Assembly: GCA_964431035.1 (NCBI GenBank) | Contig: CAYSIF010000003.1 | Span: 22,163 to 86,162, forward strand | From: Methanobrevibacter_A sp964431035 | Lineage (GTDB): Archaea; Methanobacteriota; Methanobacteria; Methanobacteriales; Methanobacteriaceae | Reading direction: 5' to 3' | DNA: 64,000 nt | Shown here: positions 42,965 to 50,662 of the stretch, piece after piece | Numbering within the stretch: the stretch's first letter is position 1 | How the letters are laid out: each line of letters starts with the position of its first letter | Notes under the pieces: model-generated | Told to the model about the DNA's origin: nothing | Seen by the model: the letters and a program-made list of their open reading frames with translations, nothing else | Database searches by the model: none | Program-made: the position numbers and the translations under genes

Positions 42965-43336
42965 TTACCAGTATGGGAAGTATATGAATATATCGTCTTT
43001 TTCTGTGTTGTTTAGTATTTTTTTTAGTTGGGTTTTTGCTTTTTTTAGTGTTTGGAAGTATATTTCGTTGTATTGTAGGTTTCCGAAGAAGAAGCCTGGT
43101 CTTGTTGGTAGTATTTCTTTTGCAAGTGTTGGGTTTTCTAGGACGAATTCTATGTCCATGTATAGTGCGTGTAGGTCTTTGTAGTTTAGTGCATATTGTC
43201 TGCAGTTTTTGATTTCGTTTATTTCGGGGTTTTTTTCTATGATGTGTTTTTCTAGCCAGTAGTGTATCATGTTGGCTTTTCTTAAGTATCCGAGTTCTTC
43301 TTTTTCTAGTTTGTATAGGTACATATCTAATCCCAT
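42965..43336 (-). CDS. Conserved phage-type hypothetical protein (MGLDMYLYK family)
   Basis: A 123-residue protein starting MGLDMYLYKLEKEELGYLRK. Proteins with this MGLDMYL opening are widespread in phages and bacteria but have no assigned function. It is largely helical with a WLEKHI segment and RPGFFFGN turn. AAGGTGA lies close upstream. Its promoter region shares a 17-base element with the gene at 52219 (see the promoter entry at 43364). Together with the next gene it is transcribed against the late operon, as accessory or lysogeny-expressed genes often are. Confidence 0.7.
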   Translation of the reverse strand: MGLDMYLYKLEKEELGYLRKANMIHYWLEKHIIEKNPEINEIKNCRQYALNYKDLHALYMDIEFVLENPTLAKEILPTRPGFFFGNLQYNEIYFQTLKKAKTQLKKILNNTEKDDIFIYFPYW

Positions 43337-43363
43337 ATGTTTTTCACCTTTTTTTGTTTTGTT

Positions 43364-43397
43364 GGGATTAGATGATATCTTTGTTGGATTATATATA
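43364..43397 (-). promoter_or_regulatory. Promoter of the minus-strand pair, with shared dyad element
   Basis: Read on the minus strand, a TATA box TATATAATCC (about 43395-43386) is followed by AGATATCATCTAATCCC (43380-43364). The dyad AGAT-N3-ATCT lies in it. Spacing from TATA to dyad is the same as in the promoter of the gene at 52219, where AGATATTATCTAATCCC occurs (16 of 17 bases alike). Confidence 0.55.
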
Positions 43398-43582
43398 CTT
43401 TATCCTTTTGTGTTTGATTATTTTGATTATTTTAATACTTTTTTTAGCTTTTTAGATACTTTTTTTAGGATTTTTTTAATTTGAGGTAAATATTTTTATA
43501 TTTGTTTAATGTAATTTTTTATTATAATAAAGTAAAAAAAACTGATTTTTTTTTTAAAAATTTTTATAGTAGGTTTTAATAG

Positions 43583-44362
43583 ATGTTGGTTCAGTATTTG
43601 TCGACTTTCTCTAATTATAAGTTTTTGTTGAAGGAGCTTATTAAGCGTGATATTAAGGGGAAGTATAAGGATTCTGTTCTTGGTTTGTTTTGGAGTTTTT
43701 TGAATCCTTTGTTGACTATGGTTGTGTTGACGTTTATTTTTAGTTTTGTTTTTAAGATGTCTATTGAGAATTATCCTGTTTATTTTTTGACGGGTTATTT
43801 GATGTTTAATTTTTTTGCTGCGGCTACTAATGGGTCTATGGATTCTATTAAGATTAATGCGGCTATTATTAAGAAGGTTTATTTGCCGAAGTATATGTTT
43901 GCTGTGGGTACGACTTGTTCTGAGGTTGTTAATTTTTTAATTTCCTTGGTTGTTTTGGTTATGGTTATGCTTGTTACGGGTGCTCCGTTCCATTTGGGTA
44001 TGTTTTTGGCTGTTATTCCTATTGTTTTGTTGGTTGTTATGTCTTTGGGTGTGGGTTTGTTGTTGGCTACTTTGACTACGTTTTTTACGGATATTAAGTA
44101 TTTGTATAGTGTTTTTATTATGACTTTGATGTATGCTTCTGCTATTTTTTATCCTGTTGAGGTTTTACCGGTTAAGTATCAGTTTGTTTTTGAGTTTAAT
44201 CCGGTTTATTTGGCTATTGCTGGTACTCGTGATGCTGTGTTGGCTGGTACTTTTCCTAATCCGTGGTATATGTTTTTGTTGGCGGTTGTTGCTTTTGCAT
44301 TTTTAGGTTTGGGTGTGTTTGTTTTTTATAGGTATCAGGATAAGTTTATTTTATATATTTGA
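43583..44362 (+). CDS. ABC-2 type polysaccharide/teichoic-acid exporter permease
   Basis: A 259-residue membrane protein of the Wzm/TagG family with about six hydrophobic segments. The N-terminal amphipathic LLKELIKRDIKGKYKDSVLG, then LGLFWSFLNPLLTMVVLTFI, is diagnostic. Later segments include AIFYPVEVLPVKYQFVFEFN and the closing short basic tail. It pairs with the ATPase encoded immediately downstream and should carry a lipid-linked surface polymer across the membrane. Codons are strongly T-ending throughout. The stop overlaps the start of the ATPase (TGATG). Confidence 0.88.
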   Translation: MLVQYLSTFSNYKFLLKELIKRDIKGKYKDSVLGLFWSFLNPLLTMVVLTFIFSFVFKMSIENYPVYFLTGYLMFNFFAAATNGSMDSIKINAAIIKKVYLPKYMFAVGTTCSEVVNFLISLVVLVMVMLVTGAPFHLGMFLAVIPIVLLVVMSLGVGLLLATLTTFFTDIKYLYSVFIMTLMYASAIFYPVEVLPVKYQFVFEFNPVYLAIAGTRDAVLAGTFPNPWYMFLLAVVAFAFLGLGVFVFYRYQDKFILYI

Positions 44363-45417
44363 TGGGGAGGTTCTTTGTTTTGTCTGATTTTCAAGATTCT
44401 AAGAATGCTGAGATTATTGAGAGGTCTATTGAGGATGCTAAGCGTAAGGCTTTGAAGGATAAGAATATTATTCATGTTGAGTGTAATTATCGTTTGTCTA
44501 AGACTACTGGTAAGTTGGTTGATCGGAGTAGTTTAGAGTCTGATAGTTTCTTGGATTCTGAGGGTTTGGGTGCTACTATTAATGATATTGATTCTGTAGA
44601 TGAGGAAGAGGAGTTTATGAATCTTCCGTATGTTATCTCTGATGAGGTGGCTGTTCAGGTTGAGAATATGTCTATGGAGTTTAATTTGAATCAGGAAAAG
44701 GTTGATAATTTAAAGGAGTATGTTATTAAGACTATTAAACGGGAGGTTAAGCCTAAGAGTCAGTTTTTGGCTTTGAATAATTTGAGTTTTACTGTGCATA
44801 AAGGTGAGCGTATTGGTATTATTGGTTTTAATGGTGCTGGTAAGAGTACTCTTTTGAAGATTTTGGCTGGTGTTATGAAGCCAACTGATGGTGTTGTTCG
44901 AACTTATGGTAAGATTGCTCCGTTGTTGGAGTTAGGTGCTGGTTTTGATCATAATTATACTGGTGCTGAGAATATTTATTTAAATGGTGCTATTCTTGGT
45001 TATCAGAAGGATTTTTTACGTGGTAAGTATAAGGAGATTGTTGAGTTTTCTGAGTTAGGTGAGTTTATTCATATTCCTATTAAGAATTATTCTTCTGGTA
45101 TGTTGTCTAAGTTAGGTTTTTCTGTTGCTACTATTGTTGAACCGGATATTCTTATTTTGGATGAGGTTTTATCTGTAGGGGATGTTAAGTTTAAGAAGAA
45201 GAGTGGTGATAAGTTGCGTGCTATGATGGGTTCTGGTACTACAGTGTTTTTGGTTTCTCATTCTGTTGATCAGATTAGGAAGTTGTGTAAGCGTGCTATT
45301 TGGTTGGATCATGGTAATCTTATTATGGATGGTCCTGTTGATGAGGTTTGTGATGCTTATATTGAAACTGCTAAAGAGGCTTCTGCTGAGGAATTACATA
45401 ATATTGAATTGTATTAA
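44362..45417 (+). CDS. ABC exporter ATPase, Wzt/TagH-like, with long N-terminal extension
   Basis: A 351-residue ATPase partner of the permease. Walker A is GFNGAGKSTLLK (about 154-165), the signature is YSSGMLSKLGF, and Walker B is DILILDEVLSVGD, with the switch His in LVSHSVDQ. The usual domain starts at VQVENMSMEF near residue 95. The 94 residues before it are charged (SKNAEIIERSIEDAKRKALK) and not part of the family core. The start is ATG 44362, overlapping the permease stop. A long N-terminal extension of this type is uncommon and may bind a partner. Confidence 0.88.
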   Translation: MGRFFVLSDFQDSKNAEIIERSIEDAKRKALKDKNIIHVECNYRLSKTTGKLVDRSSLESDSFLDSEGLGATINDIDSVDEEEEFMNLPYVISDEVAVQVENMSMEFNLNQEKVDNLKEYVIKTIKREVKPKSQFLALNNLSFTVHKGERIGIIGFNGAGKSTLLKILAGVMKPTDGVVRTYGKIAPLLELGAGFDHNYTGAENIYLNGAILGYQKDFLRGKYKEIVEFSELGEFIHIPIKNYSSGMLSKLGFSVATIVEPDILILDEVLSVGDVKFKKKSGDKLRAMMGSGTTVFLVSHSVDQIRKLCKRAIWLDHGNLIMDGPVDEVCDAYIETAKEASAEELHNIELY

Positions 45418-45426
45418 GGTTGTATT

Positions 45427-46527
45427 ATGTTTTTTAAACACAGACTTTTAGGTTTATTTTTTAGTTTTTTTAAATTGTTTCCTTTAAAAAGGGATAGGAT
45501 TGTTTTTGTAGTGGATAGTCTTAATTCTTTTAATTTATCTTATGATAATATTATCTGTGAGTTTAAAAAACATGATTCTACTTTTTCTTATTGTTTTTTT
45601 TTAAAGGATAAGTTGTCTTTTAAAGGTTTGTTTCATCTTGCAACTTCTGGTTTTGTTTTTTTAGATGATAATTTTTTTCCTTTGGCTTTTATGAATTTTA
45701 AAAAGGATGTTCGGCTTGTTCAGTTGTGGCATGCTCCTGGTGCTTTTAAACGTTTTGGTTATGAAACATTAAAAGATGAGGAAAGTAAAAAATTATTAGA
45801 AAATATTGGAAGTAAAATCAGTCTTTTATCTGTAACTTCTTCAAATATTCAAGAGTTTTATAGTGAGGCTTTTCAGGTTTCAAAGGATAAAATTAAAGCT
45901 TTTGGGTTTCCAAAACTTGATTATTATACAAAGGATAAACTAACTGATACAAATGTTAAGGATGATTTTGTTAAGAGATTCCCGAAAGCTAAGGGTAAAA
46001 AAATTGTTTTGTATGCTCCTACTTTTCGTGAAAACTCTGATATGAATGATGTTTTCAAGTATATGGATGTTAACCGTTTTAATGAGGTGTTAGGTGAGGA
46101 TTATGTTCTTGCTGTTCGCCTGCATCCAAAAATAGATAAATTTTTAAAGGATTCGGAAAGTGTTAATAAGGTTCTTGAATCTGATAATATTATTAATCTT
46201 ACTGGTGAAGCAGGTGAGCAGGATTTACTTTTAGCCTGTGATGTTTTAGTTACTGATTATTCTTCTATTATGATTGAAGCTGTTTTTATTGATAAGCCTG
46301 TAGTATTTTTTGCTTATGATTTAGAAGATTATACTTCCTGTGAGCGTGGTTTTTACTTTGACTATAATTTGGTTCCAGGACCAATTGTAAAAGACACTGA
46401 ATCTTTAATTAAACAGATACAGGATAAAGATTATAGGAAGGATAAGGTTGAGAGTTTTTTAGCTTTCCAGTTTGATAATAGGGATTCTAATTCTTCTAAG
46501 CGTATTGTTGATTTTCTTTTAAAATAA
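45427..46527 (+). CDS. CDP-glycerol glycerophosphotransferase family enzyme (TagB/TarF-like)
   Basis: A 366-residue protein of the family that transfers glycerol- or ribitol-phosphate units in teichoic acid synthesis. Hallmarks are VQLWHAPGAFKRFGYE (about 95-110), KKIVLYAPTFRE (about 193-204), AVRLHPKID, and VTDYSSIMIEAVFIDKPVVF (about 276-295). It acts at the membrane on a lipid-linked polymer, consistent with the exporter genes just before it. A true teichoic polymer has not been shown; the gene set with TarI- and TarJ-like enzymes makes a poly(alditol phosphate) likely. Confidence 0.85.
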   Translation: MFFKHRLLGLFFSFFKLFPLKRDRIVFVVDSLNSFNLSYDNIICEFKKHDSTFSYCFFLKDKLSFKGLFHLATSGFVFLDDNFFPLAFMNFKKDVRLVQLWHAPGAFKRFGYETLKDEESKKLLENIGSKISLLSVTSSNIQEFYSEAFQVSKDKIKAFGFPKLDYYTKDKLTDTNVKDDFVKRFPKAKGKKIVLYAPTFRENSDMNDVFKYMDVNRFNEVLGEDYVLAVRLHPKIDKFLKDSESVNKVLESDNIINLTGEAGEQDLLLACDVLVTDYSSIMIEAVFIDKPVVFFAYDLEDYTSCERGFYFDYNLVPGPIVKDTESLIKQIQDKDYRKDKVESFLAFQFDNRDSNSSKRIVDFLLK

Positions 46528-46599
46528 AATATTACATATAATATAAAGGATATAAATTATTTTTAATTATTTAATCTAATAATATTGGTGATTTTTTTT

Positions 46600-47304
46600 A
46601 TGATTTTTGCTGCTATTTTGGCTGGTGGTTCTGGTGTTCGTATGGGTAAGGTGGATAAGCCTAAACAGTTTTTAATGTTAGGTGATAAGCCTATTATTAT
46701 CCATACTTTGGAGAAATTTTATATTAATAGTTGTTTTGATGAGATTATTGTTTTATCATCTAAGAATTGGATGAGTCATACTAGTGATATTATTAATAAG
46801 TTTTTACCTGATGCAGGTAATATTAGTGTTGTTGAGGCTGGTAGTGTTCGTAATGAAACGATTATGAATGCTATTGGGTATATTGAGTCTAATTTTGATT
46901 TATCTGGTGAGGATATTATTGTTACTCATGATGCTGTTAGGCCTTTTGTTAGTCATCGTATTATTAGTGAGAATGTTAAGTGTGCTTTAGAGTTTGGTGC
47001 TTGTGATACTGTGGTTCCTGCTACTGATACTATTGTTTCTAGTGATGATTCTTCTTTTGTTACTAGTATTCCTGATAGGAGTCTTATGTATCAGGGTCAG
47101 ACTCCTCAGTCTTTTAATATTAGTAAGTTAAAGGATTTGTATAATGGTTTGAGTAGTGAGGATAAGGATGTTTTAACTGATGCTTGTAAGATTTTCACTT
47201 TGTCTGGTGAGGATGTTGCATTGGTTAAGGGTGATGTTGTTAATATGAAGATTACTTATCCTTATGATTTGCGTTTGGCTAAGTCTATTTTAGATGAGGA
47301 TTAA
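46600..47304 (+). CDS. IspD/TarI-family cytidylyltransferase, probably ribitol-5-phosphate type
   Basis: A 234-residue nucleotidyltransferase. The N-terminal IFAAILAGGSGVRMGKVDKP with PKQFLMLGDKPIIIHTLEKF fragments binds CTP. THDAVRPF (about 111-118) and the later MYQGQTPQSFN are typical. Archaea lack the MEP isoprenoid pathway that uses IspD, and a TarJ-like gene follows, so activation of ribitol-5-phosphate to CDP-ribitol is more likely. The start is ATG 46600, with GGTGA about nine bases upstream; earlier TTG and GTG codons lie in frame but overlap that signal. Confidence 0.82.
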   Translation: MIFAAILAGGSGVRMGKVDKPKQFLMLGDKPIIIHTLEKFYINSCFDEIIVLSSKNWMSHTSDIINKFLPDAGNISVVEAGSVRNETIMNAIGYIESNFDLSGEDIIVTHDAVRPFVSHRIISENVKCALEFGACDTVVPATDTIVSSDDSSFVTSIPDRSLMYQGQTPQSFNISKLKDLYNGLSSEDKDVLTDACKIFTLSGEDVALVKGDVVNMKITYPYDLRLAKSILDED

Positions 47305-47313
47305 TATAGAAAA

Positions 47314-48333
47314 ATGATTACTACTGTTTATAGGTTGGTTTCGCCTAAGCGGGTTGAGGAATTTTATTCTGAAGTTGATATTAAAGGTAAGGTTGTTGTT
47401 CGCCCTACTTTTATGTCTATTTGTAGTGCAGATCAGCGTTATTATCAGGGTGCTCGTTCTCCTGAAGTTTTAAATTCTAAGTTACCTATGTCTTTAATTC
47501 ATGAGTCTGTTGGTGAGGTTGTTTTCAGTGATTCTAGTGATTTTAAACCGGGGGACTCAGTGGTTTTAATTCCAATTTGGCCTGTGGATGTGGATGATTT
47601 TGTTTGTGAGAATTATTTAGAATCCAGTAATTTTTGTTCTAGTGGTTTTGATGGTTTTATGAGGGATTATGTTGTTTGTGATTCTACTCGTTTGTTAAAA
47701 ATTCCAGGTGATTCTAATTTTGATGTGTTTTCTTTTTTAGAGTTGGTTTCTGTTGGTTTTCATGCTGTTAGTCGTTTTTTAAATTTTAGTGTTAAAAGGG
47801 ATGTTATTGGTGTTTGGGGTGATGGTAATCTTGGTTATATTGTTTCCCTGCTTTTAAAGACAATGTTACCTGAGTCTCGTGTTGTTGTTTTTGGTGTTAA
47901 TGATGATAAGTTGGAGTTGTTTAGTTTTGTTGATGATACTTTTAAGGTTAATGAGGTTCCTGATGATTTGAGGGTTGATTGTGGTTTTGAGTGTGTTGGT
48001 GGTTCTGGTTCTCAGGATGCTATTAATCAATTTATTGATTTAGTTAATCCAATGGGTGTTTTATCTATACTTGGTGTTTCAGAATATCCAATCCCATTTA
48101 ACACTCGTAAAATTTTAGAGAAAGGTTTAATTATTTATGGTTCAACACGAAGTTCACGTAAAGATTTTATAGGAACAATCAATTTAATTAAAACTCACCC
48201 CGAAATAACAGACTACCTTGAAAATATAATAAACAAAAAAATAAAGATAAAACAAACACAAGACATAATAAAAGCATTCGACGAAGACTTCAACTCCAAC
48301 TTCGGAAAAACAATACTAAAATGGGAAATATAA
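47314..48333 (+). CDS. TarJ-like alcohol dehydrogenase (ribulose-5-phosphate reductase family)
   Basis: A 339-residue zinc-type dehydrogenase resembling TarJ. Features are SICSADQRYYQGARSPEVLN (about 35-54), HESVGEVVFSDSSDFKPGDS, GVWGDGNLGYIVSLLLKT (the nucleotide-binding Rossmann turn, about 167-184) and STRSSRKDFIGTI. With the preceding cytidylyltransferase it would make CDP-ribitol from ribulose-5-phosphate. The coding composition switches near 48050-48180: the first three-quarters uses T-ending codons and the last quarter A/C-rich codons, without loss of the frame. Confidence 0.82.
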   Translation: MITTVYRLVSPKRVEEFYSEVDIKGKVVVRPTFMSICSADQRYYQGARSPEVLNSKLPMSLIHESVGEVVFSDSSDFKPGDSVVLIPIWPVDVDDFVCENYLESSNFCSSGFDGFMRDYVVCDSTRLLKIPGDSNFDVFSFLELVSVGFHAVSRFLNFSVKRDVIGVWGDGNLGYIVSLLLKTMLPESRVVVFGVNDDKLELFSFVDDTFKVNEVPDDLRVDCGFECVGGSGSQDAINQFIDLVNPMGVLSILGVSEYPIPFNTRKILEKGLIIYGSTRSSRKDFIGTINLIKTHPEITDYLENIINKKIKIKQTQDIIKAFDEDFNSNFGKTILKWEI

Positions 48334-48339
48334 AAAAAC

Positions 48340-49356
48340 ATGATAAGCATAATACTACCAGTATACAATAGTGAAAAATACATAAAAAACACACTAGAAT
48401 CAATCAAAAAACAAACCTACACAAACTACGAACTACTAATAATAAACGACGGATCAACAGACAAAAGCCAAGAAATAATAAACCAAACACTTGAAAACAC
48501 AGAAATAAACTACAAAATATACACACAAAAAAACCAAGGAGTAAGCGCAGCAAGAAACAAAGGATTGGAAAACGCAAAAGGAGACTACATAATATTCGTA
48601 GACAGTGACGACACAATAACAGAAAACCACCTACAAAGCCTAAAAAACGCACAAGAAAAAGAAAACACAGACTTCGCCTTCACACAAATGATAATAAAAA
48701 AAGAAGGAAAAACCCTAACCAAAAAAGACGCCTACCAAACACTAGAAGGAAAAAAACAACTAACAGGATACCAACTAATAAAACACGAACTAATGATGGA
48801 CGTACCATTCAGATTCTGCCAAATAATGTACAAAAAACAAACCATAGAAAACCATCATCTACGATTCACACAAAACGTAACCTACGGAGAAGACACAGAA
48901 TTCGCACTAAAATCCCTACTATACGCAAAAACAGTAGCATACACAAACACACCAACATACCACTACCTACAAAACGACACATCATCAACATCACAATCAT
49001 TTACAGAAAGATTCAACTTCATACAAATACTAGAAGACCTAAGCAAATACTACCACGACTACAAAATGCCAAAAGAAGAACTACTAGACTACCCATACCT
49101 ACAAGAAATAATAGACCTAATAGAAAACTACAGAATACCCAAAGCAATATTCGGAAACCTAATGTACCTATTCTACAAAGACTACCCATACACAGAAGCA
49201 ATGAAAACCATGGAAAAAATAAACTACCAAGAACGCCTCAGAAGATTCAAACCATACTCAAAAAAAGACCTAATATTCCTATTCAAAACACAAATATTCC
49301 TAATAAACCCAAAAATATACTACAAACTATGGAAAACATTCAAAAACACCATATAA
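48340..49356 (+). CDS. GT2-family glycosyltransferase
   Basis: A 338-residue enzyme with the GT-A opening ISIILPVYNSEKYIKNTLES, YELLIINDGSTDKSQEI and IIFVDSDDTI (the DxD metal site, near residue 87), followed by a C-terminal helical region. It adds sugars to a surface polymer. The gene is A/C-rich, in contrast to the T-rich genes before it. The last 72 bases are part of a 176-bp direct repeat that recurs at 50487, so this 3' end was duplicated. Confidence 0.85.
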   Translation: MISIILPVYNSEKYIKNTLESIKKQTYTNYELLIINDGSTDKSQEIINQTLENTEINYKIYTQKNQGVSAARNKGLENAKGDYIIFVDSDDTITENHLQSLKNAQEKENTDFAFTQMIIKKEGKTLTKKDAYQTLEGKKQLTGYQLIKHELMMDVPFRFCQIMYKKQTIENHHLRFTQNVTYGEDTEFALKSLLYAKTVAYTNTPTYHYLQNDTSSTSQSFTERFNFIQILEDLSKYYHDYKMPKEELLDYPYLQEIIDLIENYRIPKAIFGNLMYLFYKDYPYTEAMKTMEKINYQERLRRFKPYSKKDLIFLFKTQIFLINPKIYYKLWKTFKNTI

Positions 49357-49460
49357 CACATATTTTTTAGATAATTATGAAAGTAACAATAATAACACCA
49401 AACTACAACGGAGAAAAATACCTAAAAGAATACCTCCAATCACTACAACAAGAACAACAA
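49285..49460. repeat. 176-bp direct repeat, copy 1
   Basis: The sequence spans the last 72 bases of the GT2 gene ending at 49356, the short gap, and the first 84 bases of a glycosyltransferase frame starting at ATG 49377. It recurs without visible mismatch at 50487-50662 (offset 1202). Between the copies lie a gutted glycosyltransferase and an MNT/HEPN pair. Confidence 0.9.
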
Positions 49461-49604
49461 ACACCATAGATAGAATGAATAAAAGAATGACTAAAAACAA
49501 GAAAAAAACTACAAAAAATCCTCTATGAAAACAAAAACCTAAAAAACTACCTAAAAATAGAATACAAACTCATAATAAACACAATCAATCTACTAAAAAA
49601 ATAA
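49377..49604 (+). pseudogene. Internally deleted copy of the GT2 gene at 50579
   Basis: The first 84 bases match the 5' end of the intact gene at 50579. The remaining ~140 bases match its 3' end with a few changes (for example in the stretch before ACTAAAAACAAG). About 730 bases of the middle are missing, including the catalytic DxD region. A TAG appears soon after the junction, near 49468. It is therefore a dead remnant of a former tandem copy. Confidence 0.85.
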
Positions 49605-49750
49605 AAAAATAAAAACCATAAAAAAACTATTTAGAAAGAATAACCCACAACCACTTAATTAACCATATAAAATATATAAAAGCTACTGTTAAAATAATAA
49701 ATAGATAAAATATTTTAACATTTATTTTTTTCTTTTAAGGGGTTATGCTA

Positions 49751-50056
49751 ATGAATAATAGATTTGAAATTGCAAAAGAATTTGCAGAAAAAATAAAATC
49801 TGATAAAATTAAACAGATTATATTATTCGGCTCAGTAGCACGTGGAGAAGATAACGAAGAATCAGACATAGATATTTTAATAGTATCTGACGAATGGGAA
49901 AGTATAGATTCTAAAATAACTGATGAAATTTTTGAGTTTGTATTAAATAAAAATGAACTCATATCACCACACATTATCTCAGAAAAACGATTTAATGAAA
50001 CTAAAGATTTCACTTTCCTAACTAATGTCATGAAGGATGGTGTGCGTATTGGATGA
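49751..50056 (+). CDS. mntA: MNT-type nucleotidyltransferase antitoxin
   Basis: A 101-residue minimal nucleotidyltransferase with the motif LFGSVARGEDNEESDIDILI (about 27-46), which has the GSxxRG and DxD residues. MNT proteins are the antitoxins of HEPN toxins and act by AMPylating the toxin tyrosine. The start is ATG 49751, eight bases after AAGGGG; ATG 49745 is too close. It overlaps the HEPN gene. The pair forms an addiction-type module located between direct repeats in the glycosyltransferase locus. Confidence 0.82.
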   Translation: MNNRFEIAKEFAEKIKSDKIKQIILFGSVARGEDNEESDIDILIVSDEWESIDSKITDEIFEFVLNKNELISPHIISEKRFNETKDFTFLTNVMKDGVRIG

Positions 50057-50417
50057 ACCTCATGCATTTATAGATAAAGCTAAAAGCAAATTAAAATCTA
50101 GTAAAATACTCTATGAAAATGAACAATATGGAGATTCAGTTGGTAGATCATATTACAGTATGTTTTTAGCAGCTAAAGCATTGCTAATTAAAAAAGGGTA
50201 TAATGTTAGCTCACATAAAAGTTTAATTGGAATCTTTGGAAATGAGTATGTTAATCATGGAGATTTTAATCCAACTATTGCAAAGTATCTTTCAGGAACA
50301 CAAGCTTTAAGAGACGATTCTGATTATGAAGCTTATGACGACATTTCTAAAAATATTGCAAAAGAAAAAATTAGACAGGCAGAAAGTTTCATCATAGAAT
50401 CAGAACGATTTTTGTAA
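50049..50417 (+). CDS. hepT: HEPN-domain toxin
   Basis: A protein of about 122 residues starting MDEPHAFIDKAKSKLKSSKI from TTG 50049; ATG 50037 or GTG 50040 are alternatives. The fold is a helical HEPN bundle with the typical helix SVGRSYYSMFLAAKALLIKK (about 30-50) carrying the R and YY of this family, and SSHKSLIGIFGNEYV. HEPN partners of MNT are RNases whose activity is blocked by AMPylation of a tyrosine. The start overlaps the MNT gene by eight bases, so the two are coupled. Confidence 0.8.
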   Translation: MDEPHAFIDKAKSKLKSSKILYENEQYGDSVGRSYYSMFLAAKALLIKKGYNVSSHKSLIGIFGNEYVNHGDFNPTIAKYLSGTQALRDDSDYEAYDDISKNIAKEKIRQAESFIIESERFL

Positions 50418-50486
50418 TGAATATTTAATTTTATTTCCTATAAATTTTATGAATTACTTTTTTTGTTTTTAGTTAGGGTACTGTTA

Positions 50487-50662
50487 AAAACACAAATATT
50501 CCTAATAAACCCAAAAATATACTACAAACTATGGAAAACATTCAAAAACACCATATAACACATATTTTTTAGATAATTATGAAAGTAACAATAATAACAC
50601 CAAACTACAACGGAGAAAAATACCTAAAAGAATACCTCCAATCACTACAACAAGAACAACAA
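50487..50662. repeat. 176-bp direct repeat, copy 2
   Basis: This copy is the same as 49285-49460. Its left 72 bases are a detached fragment of the GT2 gene ending at 49356 and code for nothing here. Its right part is the start of the intact GT2 gene at 50579. This shows that a segment from the 3' end of the first GT2 gene onward was duplicated. Confidence 0.9.

Larger units (their letters stand above)
2651..43336 (+). mobile_element. Tailed provirus with HK97-type head and predicted contractile tail (limits approximate)
   Basis: The block holds a continuous set of viral genes: clamp, terminase subunits, portal, head protease, capsid, connectors, sheath, tube, chaperone, tape measure, hub, spike, baseplate J, fibres and a pseudomurein endoisopeptidase. 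It is followed by two minus-strand genes, one of a type often seen in phages. Host surface-polymer genes begin at 43583. I could not identify attachment sites, an integrase or a repressor. The left limit may lie before this window and may include the restriction-modification genes. The right limit is set at the end of the last phage-like gene. Intact frames throughout suggest a functional element. Confidence 0.85.

Noticed and set aside
42773..43184. Plus-strand frames of about 80 codons opposite the two minus-strand genes at the provirus end
   Set aside because: They are Phe/Ser/Val-rich antisense shadows. The minus-strand frames have AAGGAGG-type or AAGGTGA sites and a recognisable phage family member.
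49377..49604. Insertion sequence as the cause of the gutted glycosyltransferase
   Set aside because: No transposase or terminal inverted repeats are present; the remnant is explained by duplication and internal deletion.
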